Source: Gordonia spumicola
GTDB taxonomy: Bacteria; Actinomycetota; Actinomycetes; Mycobacteriales; Mycobacteriaceae
NCBI RefSeq assembly: GCF_009932475.1
Contig: NZ_BJOV01000003.1
Location: forward strand, 434,001-498,000
DNA length: 64,000 nt
Direction: 5' to 3'
Within the stretch, counting starts at the first letter, position 1; the number at the start of each line of letters is the position of its first letter. This document shows positions 1 through 8,479 of this stretch, piece after piece. The notes beneath the pieces were generated by a model. The model had not been told where the DNA came from. It saw only the letters and a program-made list of their open reading frames with translations, and ran no database searches. Made by a program: the position numbers and the translations under genes.

Positions 1-1255
1 GGCGTTCGGTGAGGCTGCGCCACAACGGATTCGAGTTCGGCGGCCCCACCCAGAGCACGCCGTCCACCGTGCTGCGGATGTCGGCGAGCGAATCGAACGC
101 GCCCTCCCCGGCCTGCGTTCCGAGGCTCTCCCCGTAGATGTACAGCTTGGGGCGATGATTCGCGGGCTTGGTCGCCCACCGCTCATGGACGGCGTCCAAC
201 AACGCTCGGCCCGCCGCAGCGGCCGCCGGGCGGTCGGCGACGAACGACAACCAGCTGGGCAGGTAGGAGTACTGCGCGGCGACGAGCGCGGAGTCGCCGC
301 CGGAGACGAGCTCGATCGTCTGCGCCGCGGTCGGGTTCACCCAGCCGGTGCCCGTCGTCGGGATCACGACGAGCGTCTTGCGGTCGAAGGCTCCGGTCCG
401 TTCGAGTTCGTCGACGACCACCCGCATGCGTGAGGCGGTGTCGCCCGCCGACTCCAACCCCGCATACACGCGGATCGGCTCCTTCGCCGGTCTGCCGGTG
501 AGCCGACTCAGCTCGGCGGCGCCGACCCCGCCCGACACGAAGTTCCGCCCCTCGAAGCCGAGCGAGTCCCACGACGCCTTCGACATCGGACTGCCCGACT
601 TCTCGGGTTCCGTCGGTTGCACCGCACCGTCGCGCGTGGTGTCGTTCTGGACACTGAACGCCCAGTTCAACGCGGCATAGCCGCCACGGACGCCGACACC
701 GGCGACGAAGAGGTACGTCACGACGGCGACGACGACGGCTCCCGCGACGAGCGCGATCCGCCGCGGCACCCGCCACCGCCGCATCAACAGTCCGGCGACC
801 CAGCGGCTCTCGTCGCGCAGTCCACGCGCGATCGCGATGATGCCGAGAGCGATCACCGCGCTCAGCAGGAGCGTCCTCGAATAGCCGATCAACGTCGGCG
901 GCGTGGTGCCCATGATGTCGGCGAGACGGCGCTGCCAGGCGACGGCGGGAATCAGCATCAACACCGATGCGACCACGCAGAACACCCGCAGCCCGAGGTG
1001 GATGCGCGTGCGGACAACGTCGGTCGGCGGCCAGAACGACAGTCGCGGAGCGACCCACCTGCGACAGGCCGCGGCCACCACGACACCGACGCCGTGACCG
1101 ATCGCCGCGCTGATGCCGCCGATGAGCCCTTGGAACATCCAGTCCCTCGGCAGCAGCGACGGCGTCATCGACATGCAGAAGAACAGCGTCGCCCCGACGA
1201 GCCCCGCCGTCGGGACCCGCAGCAGCGAGCCGATCGAATCGGCCGCACGACGCAC
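1..1255 (-). CDS. Membrane-anchored alpha/beta-hydrolase (Abhydrolase_9 type), C-terminus cut by window edge
   Basis: The minus-strand frame starting at GTG (1255-1253) stays open to the left edge, so about 418 residues are visible and the C-terminus is missing. The first ~190 residues hold about five hydrophobic segments separated by Arg-rich loops. A soluble hydrolase domain follows, with a nucleophile elbow IYGESLGTQAG (Ser near residue 377) and the stretch GVLWVGPPNSNP. This N-terminal membrane plus C-terminal hydrolase layout matches the actinobacterial Abhydrolase_9_N/Abhydrolase_9 pair, whose substrate is not known to me. The GTG start lies beside a dispersed repeat (1258-1290), so the true start could be an internal ATG near residue 30. 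The family is fairly sure; the function is unknown. Confidence 0.72.
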   Translation of the reverse strand, partial: MRRAADSIGSLLRVPTAGLVGATLFFCMSMTPSLLPRDWMFQGLIGGISAAIGHGVGVVVAAACRRWVAPRLSFWPPTDVVRTRIHLGLRVFCVVASVLMLIPAVAWQRRLADIMGTTPPTLIGYSRTLLLSAVIALGIIAIARGLRDESRWVAGLLMRRWRVPRRIALVAGAVVVAVVTYLFVAGVGVRGGYAALNWAFSVQNDTTRDGAVQPTEPEKSGSPMSKASWDSLGFEGRNFVSGGVGAAELSRLTGRPAKEPIRVYAGLESAGDTASRMRVVVDELERTGAFDRKTLVVIPTTGTGWVNPTAAQTIELVSGGDSALVAAQYSYLPSWLSFVADRPAAAAAGRALLDAVHERWATKPANHRPKLYIYGESLGTQAGEGAFDSLADIRSTVDGVLWVGPPNSNPLWRSLTER

Positions 1256-1257
1256 GG

Positions 1258-1290
1258 GACGTCTCGACTGCGCTCGACGATCGGGGGAAG
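1258..1290. repeat. Dispersed TCGACTGCGCTCGA-type repeat, copy 1
   Basis: This short GC-rich element has the core CTCGACTGCGCTCGACGA, followed by TCGGGGG. It lies between the purL stop and the start of the membrane hydrolase. Its core recurs at 19.98, 50.19, 53.05 and 56.19 kb, and a close variant occurs at 9.81 kb. The core contains TCGA-N6-TCGA and can fold on itself. Confidence 0.6.
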
Positions 1291-1335
1291 ACCGCGCAAG
1301 ACGATCGGAGGGACGACGCACGCCGCGGGAGTGGC

Positions 1336-2340
1336 TCAGCCGAACAGCGCCGGAAGCGTGTCCTCGTGGGCGGCGCGCAGATCGGTCAGCTTCACCGCGA
1401 ACTGGTCCTGGACCTCCAGTTCGTCGCTGCCCTGATCGACGACGCCGATGCGCGTCCACGGCATCTGACGCGCGGTCAGCATGCCCGTGAAACGGGTCTC
1501 CTCGGTCCGCGGAACGGCGACGAGCACACGGCCCGTCGACTCCGAGAACAGCCACACGAACGGGTCCGCGCCCTCCGGCAGCAGGACGCGGCAACCCGTC
1601 TCACCGGCGAGCGCCGCCTCGGCGACAGCCTGGATCAGGCCGCCCTCGGACAGGTCGTGCGCGGCCGAGACGAGACCGTCGCGCGACGCGGCGATCAGGA
1701 TGTCGCTGAGCAGACGCTCGCGTTCGAGATCGACCTTCGGCGGCACGCCGCCGAGATGATCGTGTTCCACCTGCGCCCAGATCGACCCGTCGAACTCGTC
1801 GAGGGTGTCGCCGAGCAGGATCAGCGTCTCGCCCGGCTCGGTGCCGATGCCGGTGGGGATGCGACGGCGGACGTCGTCGATCACACCGAGCACGGCGACG
1901 ACCGGAGTCGGGAGGATCGCGGTGGAACCCGTCTGGTTGTAGAAGCTGACGTTGCCGCCGGTCACCGGGATCCCGAGCTGCGCGCAGCCGTCGGCGAGAC
2001 CGCGGACGGCCTGGCTGAACTGCCACATCACGGCCGGGTCCTCCGGCGAACCGAAGTTGAGGCAGTTGGACACCGCACTCGGCTTCGACCCCGACACCGC
2101 GACGTTGCGGTACGCCTCGGCGAGCGCCAGCTGCGCGCCCTGGTACGGGTCGAGGTAGGTGTAGCGGCCCGACGCGTCGGTGGCGAGCGCGATGCCGCGG
2201 CCCGACTCCTCGTCGATCCGGATCATGCCGGAGTCGGCGTGCTCGGCGAGCACGGTGTTGCCGCGGACGTAGCGGTCGTACTGCTCGGTGATGAACTTGC
2301 GGCTGCACAGCGCGGGGCTGGCGATCATCTTGAGGAACAC
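1336..2340 (-). CDS. purL: PurL, C-terminal segment in the shifted frame
   Basis: This frame contains the rest of Pur[20 protein letters not shown], then [23 protein letters not shown] and the AIRS-type C-terminal domain with [11 protein letters not shown], ending at TGA 1338-1336. A GTG at 2340 or an ATG at 2328 could serve as start. The ATG overlaps the stop of the upstream segment as ATGA, an arrangement that allows termination-reinitiation. So three readings are open: a sequencing error in one continuous purL, a genuine inactivating frameshift, or a split but translationally coupled PurL. I think the first most likely, because the rest of both frames is fully conserved. Confidence 0.85.
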   Translation of the reverse strand: MFLKMIASPALCSRKFITEQYDRYVRGNTVLAEHADSGMIRIDEESGRGIALATDASGRYTYLDPYQGAQLALAEAYRNVAVSGSKPSAVSNCLNFGSPEDPAVMWQFSQAVRGLADGCAQLGIPVTGGNVSFYNQTGSTAILPTPVVAVLGVIDDVRRRIPTGIGTEPGETLILLGDTLDEFDGSIWAQVEHDHLGGVPPKVDLERERLLSDILIAASRDGLVSAAHDLSEGGLIQAVAEAALAGETGCRVLLPEGADPFVWLFSESTGRVLVAVPRTEETRFTGMLTARQMPWTRIGVVDQGSDELEVQDQFAVKLTDLRAAHEDTLPALFG

Positions 2341-3632
2341 GTCTCGCGCAGTTCGTCGCCGGTCTGGGGACGCCCCAGGCCCGCGGTGGTCGACGCGATC
2401 ACGTCGTCCTGCCAGCTCGGGCGCTCGACGGGACGGTTGTAGACGGGGCCGTCATGGGCGACGGTGCGCGGCGGGACGTCGACGACGGTCTCGCCGTGCC
2501 ACGTGATCTCCAGGTGCTCGCCGTCGGTGACCTCGCCGATCACGGTGGCGAGGGCGTCCCACTTGCGGCACACCTCCATGAACTTGTCGACGTTGTCCGG
2601 CGTGACGACGGCGCACATGCGTTCCTGCGATTCGCTCGACAGGACCTCGGCCGGGGTCATGCCGACCGCGCGCATCGGGACCTTCTCGAGTTCGATGTGC
2701 ATGCCGCCGTCGCCCGCAGCGGCCAGCTCGCTCGTCGCGCACGAGAGTCCCGCTCCGCCGAGGTCCTGGATGCCGACGACAAGACCTTCGCGGTACAGGT
2801 CCAGGCAGCACTCGATGAGGACCTTCTCGGTGAACGGGTCGCCGACCTGGACGCTCGGGAGCTTCTTGCGGTTGGGGCCCGACTCGGACTCCTCGTCGAA
2901 CGTCTCCGAGGCGAGGACCGACACGCCGCCGATGCCGTCGAGACCCGTCCGGGCGCCGAACAGGATGATCTTGTTGCCCGCGCCCGACGCGAACGCCAGG
3001 TGCAGGTCCTCGGCGCGCATGACTCCGGCGCACAGCGCGTTGACCAGCGGGTTGCCCTGGTAACTGGCGTCGAAGACCGTCTCGCCGCCGATGTTCGGCA
3101 GGCCGAGGGAGTTGCCGTAGCCGCCGACGCCGCGGACGATGCCGTCCACCAGGCGACGGGTGTCGGGGTGATCGGCCGCGCCGAAGCGCAGCTGATCCAT
3201 GACGGCGATCGGGCGGGCGCCCATCGCCATGATGTCGCGGACGATGCCTCCGACGCCTGTCGCCGCACCCTGGTAGGGCTCGACGTAGCTCGGGTGATTG
3301 TGCGATTCGACCTTGAACGTCACGGCCCAGCCGTCGCCGACGTCCACGACGCCCGCGTTCTCGCCGATGCCGGCGAGCATGCCCGCACGCATCTCATCGG
3401 TCGTCGTCTCGCCGAAGTAGCGCAGGTGGACCTTCGACGACTTGTAGCTGCAGTGCTCGGACCACATCACCGAGTACATGGCGAGCTCCGCGTCCGTGGG
3501 GCGGCGGCCCAGGATCTCGCGGATTCGCGCGTACTCGTCCTCCTTGAGACCGAGTTCAGCCCACGGCTGGGACTGATCGGGAGTGTCGGCGGCGTTGGAA
3601 ACGGTGTCTACCTGGGCGCTCACACCAGACAT
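2325..3632 (-). CDS. purL: PurL (FGAM synthase II), N-terminal segment up to a frameshift
   Basis: Phosphoribosylformylglycinamidine synthase II uses ATP and glutamine-derived ammonia to convert FGAR to FGAM in de novo purine synthesis. This 435-residue frame starts at ATG 3632 and carries the N-terminal motif [10 protein letters not shown] near residue 60, then [19 protein letters not shown] and NIGGETVFD. It ends abruptly at TGA (2327-2325) just after GDELRET, where mycobacterial PurL continues. The remainder is encoded in the next frame at 1336-2340. Joining the frames at that point gives about 764 residues, the usual size for actinobacterial PurL. A duplicated GT dinucleotide (GTGT at about 2337-2340) would explain the shift. 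Identity is secure; whether the break is real is not. Confidence 0.9.
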   Translation of the reverse strand: MSGVSAQVDTVSNAADTPDQSQPWAELGLKEDEYARIREILGRRPTDAELAMYSVMWSEHCSYKSSKVHLRYFGETTTDEMRAGMLAGIGENAGVVDVGDGWAVTFKVESHNHPSYVEPYQGAATGVGGIVRDIMAMGARPIAVMDQLRFGAADHPDTRRLVDGIVRGVGGYGNSLGLPNIGGETVFDASYQGNPLVNALCAGVMRAEDLHLAFASGAGNKIILFGARTGLDGIGGVSVLASETFDEESESGPNRKKLPSVQVGDPFTEKVLIECCLDLYREGLVVGIQDLGGAGLSCATSELAAAGDGGMHIELEKVPMRAVGMTPAEVLSSESQERMCAVVTPDNVDKFMEVCRKWDALATVIGEVTDGEHLEITWHGETVVDVPPRTVAHDGPVYNRPVERPSWQDDVIASTTAGLGRPQTGDELRETCSSR

Positions 3633-3747
3633 TCTATGTCAGGGAACTTCATGCTCCGGTCGACGCCCTGCGACGCCATCCGCCGACCGGGCCGCGCCGT
3701 CATTGGTAGCGTTCTGTTCGACCCGAAACGGACGGACCGGAGACCTC

Positions 3748-4140
3748 ATGACCACCGCTCTTCGCGCACGCATCGCAGTCGTCGCGGCACTCGGCGCCGC
3801 GACCGTCGCACTGGCCGCATGCACCACCGACGGCGTCGCCACCGTCGACTCGGCCGAACTGTCCGCAACGTCGACGTCCACCACCACGTCGTGGGCCATC
3901 CCTACGCCCACGACCGACGCACCGGTCTCGGAGGTCCCCGCGCCCGCCGGCTGGCAGACGATGACGTGCAAGCAGTACTCGGAACTGTCGCTCTCCGAGC
4001 AGGTCGCCGTCATCAAGGCCAACGGAAACCAGGCGCCCGCCGAGGCGCTCTCCACCGCCGCCCAACTGTTGAGCACAGGCTGCGCCGCGTTCCCCGACCT
4101 CCTGATCTCCGACGCCCTCGCCGGGCGCCTCCCGCGCTGA
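3748..4140 (+). CDS. Small secreted lipoprotein, first of a tandem pair
   Basis: This is a 130-residue protein. I start it at ATG 3748 rather than further upstream because this gives a clean lipoprotein signal: a basic N-terminus, a hydrophobic stretch and the lipobox VALAAC at residues ~22-27. A Thr/Ser-rich linker follows. The C-terminal ~65 residues form a small domain with two cysteines (WQTMTCKQYSELS ... STGCAAFPD ... DALAGRLP). The next gene, only 10 bp downstream, has the same domain plan, so the two look like a duplication. The gene is divergent from purL with a 115-bp gap. Its function is unknown to me; it is presumably anchored on the outer face of the cytoplasmic membrane. Confidence 0.75.
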   Translation: MTTALRARIAVVAALGAATVALAACTTDGVATVDSAELSATSTSTTTSWAIPTPTTDAPVSEVPAPAGWQTMTCKQYSELSLSEQVAVIKANGNQAPAEALSTAAQLLSTGCAAFPDLLISDALAGRLPR

Positions 4141-4150
4141 GGAGCAGTCG

Positions 4151-4549
4151 ATGAACAACGGTTCAACAGGCTTCATCGCGAAGCCCCTCGCAGCATTCCT
4201 GCTGCTGGTCGCGATAGCCGTCATCAGCTGCATCGCTTGCGGCGATTCAACGGAACAACCCACTTCGTCGGCACCGGTTTCGACCGAACTGGTCACGACC
4301 ACTCGCACGGTGACGGCAACCCCCGAGACTCCTACCTCACACCGGACAGACCCTGCCGATTGGGAATCGATGTCCTGCTCGGACTACACCGCACTATCGC
4401 CCGTCGAGCAACGTGAGATCTATCGGTCTCTCGCACCGGACGAGACAGACGACCGCCTGTCGAATGCCGCAATCCTTCTTCATGGCATCTGCAGTTCCCT
4501 GCCCACCGTCGCACTCAGAGACGCGCTCGCCGGAAATCTTCCAGGATAG
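4151..4549 (+). CDS. Small secreted lipoprotein-like protein, second of the tandem pair
   Basis: This 132-residue protein has an N-terminal hydrophobic segment ending ISCIACG, which resembles a lipobox. A Thr-rich linker follows, then a C-terminal domain paralogous to that of the upstream gene (WESMSCSDYTALSPVEQ ... HGICSSLP ... DALAGNLPG). ATG 4151 lies 10 bp after the upstream stop and is preceded by GAGGAGCAG, a good ribosome-binding site, so the two are probably co-transcribed. The DNA is less GC-rich than its neighbour, with more A/T-ending codons, suggesting a divergent or more recently acquired copy. The function is unknown. Confidence 0.72.
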   Translation: MNNGSTGFIAKPLAAFLLLVAIAVISCIACGDSTEQPTSSAPVSTELVTTTRTVTATPETPTSHRTDPADWESMSCSDYTALSPVEQREIYRSLAPDETDDRLSNAAILLHGICSSLPTVALRDALAGNLPG

Positions 4550-4625
4550 GCCTTTATTCCGATTCCGCCCGTACGCGCCGCCCGCGGCATTAAGGTTGGT
4601 CCCCACAGCCGAGTTGGGGGACTCA

Positions 4626-6281
4626 ATGACTGATCTGCGTGCACGCGACTGCTTCGACGCCGGGCTTGCAGGCCTCGGCTTCCTGATCGCCGACGACCCG
4701 CCGCCCGCTCGGCAGGCGTTCACCCGCGCAACCGAACTCGACCCGACGATGGGCGACGCCTGGCTTGGCCGTCTGGCGTCCGGCGACCGGTCGGGCGAGA
4801 CCCTGCACGGCCTGTTCGAGGCCCGGACGTCGATCGGCGTCCAACAGCGGCGCGTCGGCCTGTGCCGCGGATCGCTCGCAGGCCTCGCTCCCGTCGGACT
4901 GTTCGTCGACTATCCGATCACCACCGCCGACCGAGCGTGCGCGGCATACGCCTCGTCGTTGATCGCGGGCGGCGATCTCGACGGCGCCCGCGTGGTCCTG
5001 TCGAGCGTGTCCGGCGACGAGCCGATCGTCGTCTACTGCCGGGCCGTGCTGGCATTGCGTTCCGGCGACTGGACCGGCGCGTTGCGGCTGCTCGGCGGCC
5101 GTTCGGGCTGGTCCGACGAGATGCTCCTCGCCGCGGCCGACTACGTCGCGGGCACCGCGTGCATCCAGTCGGGGGTGTTCGACGAGGGCATCCGACTGCT
5201 GTCGGCGGCGCGGGACAGTTCGCTCGACAACTGTCGCGCCGCGGCCACCTTCGCGATCGGCATGGCGTTGCGGACCCGAGGCGACGAGACGCAGGCGCGT
5301 CGCTGTTTCCAGGAGGCGTTCGCCCTCGACCCGTCGCTGTCGGACGCGCGCCGCGCCCTCGACGATCCGGCGTTCCGGCTCGTCGTCGACGGACCCGAGC
5401 CCGCCCTCGACGAACCGTCCGAGTGCGACGACGCCGACGCAGACCTCGCCGCCCAGGTCGGACTCGTCGAGGTCAAAGACCAGGTCGCCCGGCTGCGGTC
5501 GTCGGTGCGCCTGGCGAACCTGCGCGCGGCCAAAGGGCTGCGCACTCAGTCCCGCTCGCTGCACCTGGCGTTCACCGGACCACCCGGAACGGGCAAGACG
5601 ACCGTCGCACGGATCGTCGCCCGCATGTATCGAGGCCTCGGCCTTCTGGCGACCGACACCGTCGTCGAGGTCAGCAGACGCGACCTCGTCGGCGAGCACC
5701 TCGGATCGACGGCGCCCAAGACGTCGGCCGTCATCGACCGCGCCCTCGACGGCGTCCTGCTGATCGACGAGGCGTACACCCTGATCCAGGAGGGCCTGTC
5801 CGGCGGCGACGCCTTCGGGCGCGAGGCCGTCGACACGCTCCTGGCCCGCATGGAGAACGACCGCGACCGCCTCGTCGTGATCATCGCCGGGTACGACGAC
5901 GAGATCGACCGCCTCCTCGCCTCCAATGAGGGACTGGCGTCACGCTTCTCCAGGCGCATCCGATTCGACTCGTACAGCCCGTCCGAGCTGGTCCGGATCG
6001 CCGAGTCGATCGCGGACGGCCGCGACTCTCGACTGTCGGCGCAGGCCTGCGAGACGCTGCTCGCGTCGTTCACCGGCCTCTGCGCCTCGACGATCGGCTC
6101 CCGCAGAGCGGTCGACGTCGCGGGCAACGGACGCCACGTCCGCAACCTGATCGAAGCCGCCGAGGAGGAACGCGAGCACCGCCTCGCCTCGTCCGACGAC
6201 GTCGCCGCCCTCACCGAAGCCGACCTCATGACCCTCACCGCGTCGGACGTCCGGGCGGCCCTCGTCCGGGTGCAGCGATGA
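4626..6281 (+). CDS. EccA-like AAA+ ATPase (CbxX/CfqX family), apparently orphan
   Basis: This is a 551-residue protein with an N-terminal helical, TPR-like region (~1-250) and a C-terminal AAA+ domain. The Walker A motif GPPGTGKTT lies near residue 318, Walker B VLLIDEAYTL near 378, and RMENDRDRLVVIIAGY follows. The layout, length and wording of these motifs match EccA, the cytosolic ATPase of ESX type VII secretion systems, which handles substrates or chaperones. No eccB-E, esx, PE/PPE or espG genes are visible nearby. ATG 4626 is chosen because GTTGGGGGA sits 5 nt upstream and the N-terminus then aligns with EccA. Family membership is secure; a role in secretion here is inferred. Confidence 0.85.
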   Translation: MTDLRARDCFDAGLAGLGFLIADDPPPARQAFTRATELDPTMGDAWLGRLASGDRSGETLHGLFEARTSIGVQQRRVGLCRGSLAGLAPVGLFVDYPITTADRACAAYASSLIAGGDLDGARVVLSSVSGDEPIVVYCRAVLALRSGDWTGALRLLGGRSGWSDEMLLAAADYVAGTACIQSGVFDEGIRLLSAARDSSLDNCRAAATFAIGMALRTRGDETQARRCFQEAFALDPSLSDARRALDDPAFRLVVDGPEPALDEPSECDDADADLAAQVGLVEVKDQVARLRSSVRLANLRAAKGLRTQSRSLHLAFTGPPGTGKTTVARIVARMYRGLGLLATDTVVEVSRRDLVGEHLGSTAPKTSAVIDRALDGVLLIDEAYTLIQEGLSGGDAFGREAVDTLLARMENDRDRLVVIIAGYDDEIDRLLASNEGLASRFSRRIRFDSYSPSELVRIAESIADGRDSRLSAQACETLLASFTGLCASTIGSRRAVDVAGNGRHVRNLIEAAEEEREHRLASSDDVAALTEADLMTLTASDVRAALVRVQR

Positions 6282-6318
6282 GACACAACGTCAGCAACCA
6301 TATTGCTAACATTCCGAC

Positions 6319-6642
6319 ATGACTGATTGGTCCGCTGTCGACAACGCCGTCTTCGTGCGGCAACTCCGCTCACGCGCCAGGCGTTTCGCCTTCTACGGCG
6401 CCATCCCGGCGGCGCTCGCCGTGATCATGCTCCTCGGCTCCGCGGTCAGCCAGGGAACCGTCAGCATCTCGGCCGCACCGGCCTACCTGATCGGATACAT
6501 CGTCGGTCGAATGGTCCTGATCGGGATTCCGGCGACAGTCGCCGTCCTCCTGTTCCGCAAGCGACGTTCGCTCCTGGCTCAAGCACGACGACTCGAGGAC
6601 GCCGACGAGCCCCGACCTACAGCCCCAACCGCTCGAGGATGA
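6319..6642 (+). CDS. Small two-TM membrane protein, unknown
   Basis: This 107-residue protein has two hydrophobic segments: residues ~26-46 and ~53-76. A positively charged start (RQLRSRARRFAF) and a charged C-terminal tail follow the positive-inside pattern. It begins 37 bp after the EccA-like gene. Its last 26 bases overlap the 3' end of cysNC on the opposite strand, so the two genes converge. No recognisable domain was seen. The in-frame codon usage is normal for the window, and I consider it a real but uncharacterised gene. Confidence 0.6.
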   Translation: MTDWSAVDNAVFVRQLRSRARRFAFYGAIPAALAVIMLLGSAVSQGTVSISAAPAYLIGYIVGRMVLIGIPATVAVLLFRKRRSLLAQARRLEDADEPRPTAPTARG

Positions 6643-8479
6643 GATCGGCGATCTGCGACGGAGTCCCGTCGGACGGGCGGATCACCAATTCCGGGGTGAC
6701 GGGACGTTCGTACGGCGAGTCGATGCCGGTGAACTGAGAGATCTCCCCGGCCCTGGCACGCGCATACAGGCCCTTCGGGTCGCGGGCCTCGCACGCGTCG
6801 AGCGGCGTGTCGACGAAGACCTCGTAGAACGGCAGATCACGCGCGGCATGGATCTCCCTGGCGCGTTGCCGCTCGGCGGCGAAGGGGCTGATCAACGACA
6901 CCAGGGCGACCGCGCCGGAATCGGCGAACAACGATGCGACCTCGGCTGTCCGTCGGATGTTCTCGCGGCGGTCGTCGTCGCCGAACCCGAGGTCGGCATT
7001 GAGACCGTGCCGGAGATTGTCCCCGTCCAACAGGTACGCGGGCCGCCCCTCGGCGACGAACCGCCGCTCCAACTCGGTCGCGAGCGTCGACTTGCCCGAC
7101 CCGGACAACCCGGTGAGCCAGATCGTCGCACCACGGTACGAGCGGTGCTCGCGAGCCACCTTCGTCGCCTGCCACACCACGTTGGTGTCGTGCGCGACGG
7201 GCGCGCCGATCATGCCCGCGGCGACCGTCGCGTTCGTGGCCTCGTCGATGAGGATGAAACTGCCGGTCTGCCGGTTGCGGCGGTACTCGTCGAACATCAT
7301 CGGCTTCTGACAGTGCAGCGCGACGCGGGCGATCTCGTTGAGGTCGACCGAACCGGCGTCCTCGTCACGATGCAGAGTGTTGACGTCGAGCCGGTACGTC
7401 AGCGACGTCACCGACACCCGCGTCTGCCTGGTGCCGCACAACATCAGGTACGTGTTGCCCTCGGCGAGCGAACTCGACTCCGAGAACCAGCAGATCATCG
7501 CGTCCATGTCCCGTCCGACGTGCGGACGGTTGCCGGGGCGGACGAGCATGTCACCTCGGACGATGTCGATCTCGTCGGCCAGTTCGACCGACACCGCGTC
7601 GCCTGCCGTCGCCTCGGACAGCTCGAGCCCGCCCGGACCCCAGATCTTCGCGATCTCGGTCCCGAAGCCTCCCGGAAGCGCGACGACCTTGTCGCCGACG
7701 GCGAAGCCGCCGCCCGCGATCGTCCCGGCGAACGCGCGATGATCGAACCCGTCCCCCCGCTGCGGGCGGATCACGTACTGAACCGGGAACCGGCCGTCGA
7801 TCAGATTCCGGTCCGATGCGATGTGCACCGTCTCGAGGTGTTCCAGCAGTGACCGCCCCGTGTACCAGGGCATGGCGTCCGACTTGTCGACCACGTTGTC
7901 GCCGCGCAGCGCCGATATCGGGATGAACATGACGTCGGTGACGTTCAGCTTGGCCGCGAACGTGGTGAACTCGTCGACGATCTCGTCGTAGCGCTCCTGC
8001 GAGAAGTCGACCAAGTCCATCTTGTTGACGCACACCGTGAGGTGCGGAATCCCGAGCAATGACGACAGGAACGCGTGCCGACGCGTCTGCTCCAACACGC
8101 CCTTGCGCGCGTCGACGAGGATGATCGCGAGGTCGGCCGTCGATGCGCCGGTCACCATGTTGCGCGTGTACTGCACGTGGCCGGGCGAATCGCCGATGAT
8201 GAACTTCCGCGCGGGTGTCGAGAAGTAGCGGTAGGCGACGTCGATCGTGATGCCCTGTTCCCGCTCGGCGCGCAGGCCGTCGGTGAGGAGCGCGAGGTCG
8301 GCGGTCTCGTCGCCGCGCTGCGCGCTGGTCCGCTCGATCGCCTCGAGTTGGTCGGTGAAGATCGACTTCGAGTCGTACAGGAGACGACCGATGAGCGTCG
8401 ACTTGCCGTCGTCGACGCTGCCCGCGGTGGCGATGCGGAGCAGGTCGTTGCGGCCGTGGTCGGATGTGGGAGCGTTCAT
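6617..8479 (-). CDS. cysNC: CysNC: sulfate adenylyltransferase GTPase subunit fused to APS kinase
   Basis: This bifunctional 620-residue protein has an N-terminal CysN GTPase that drives formation of adenosine 5'-phosphosulfate with CysD: P-loop GSVDDGKSTLIGRLLYD near residue 20, DSPGHVQYTRNM and NKMDLVD. The C-terminal ~170 residues are APS kinase, with P-loop GLSGSGKST near residue 460 and LLDGDNLRHGLN, making PAPS. PAPS is the sulfuryl donor for sulfotransferases such as the one at 18.05 kb. ATG 8479 is chosen because it shares one base with the cysD stop (TGATG), implying translational coupling; a longer upstream reading would lie inside cysD. Confidence 0.95.
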   Translation of the reverse strand: MNAPTSDHGRNDLLRIATAGSVDDGKSTLIGRLLYDSKSIFTDQLEAIERTSAQRGDETADLALLTDGLRAEREQGITIDVAYRYFSTPARKFIIGDSPGHVQYTRNMVTGASTADLAIILVDARKGVLEQTRRHAFLSSLLGIPHLTVCVNKMDLVDFSQERYDEIVDEFTTFAAKLNVTDVMFIPISALRGDNVVDKSDAMPWYTGRSLLEHLETVHIASDRNLIDGRFPVQYVIRPQRGDGFDHRAFAGTIAGGGFAVGDKVVALPGGFGTEIAKIWGPGGLELSEATAGDAVSVELADEIDIVRGDMLVRPGNRPHVGRDMDAMICWFSESSSLAEGNTYLMLCGTRQTRVSVTSLTYRLDVNTLHRDEDAGSVDLNEIARVALHCQKPMMFDEYRRNRQTGSFILIDEATNATVAAGMIGAPVAHDTNVVWQATKVAREHRSYRGATIWLTGLSGSGKSTLATELERRFVAEGRPAYLLDGDNLRHGLNADLGFGDDDRRENIRRTAEVASLFADSGAVALVSLISPFAAERQRAREIHAARDLPFYEVFVDTPLDACEARDPKGLYARARAGEISQFTGIDSPYERPVTPELVIRPSDGTPSQIADLILERLGL

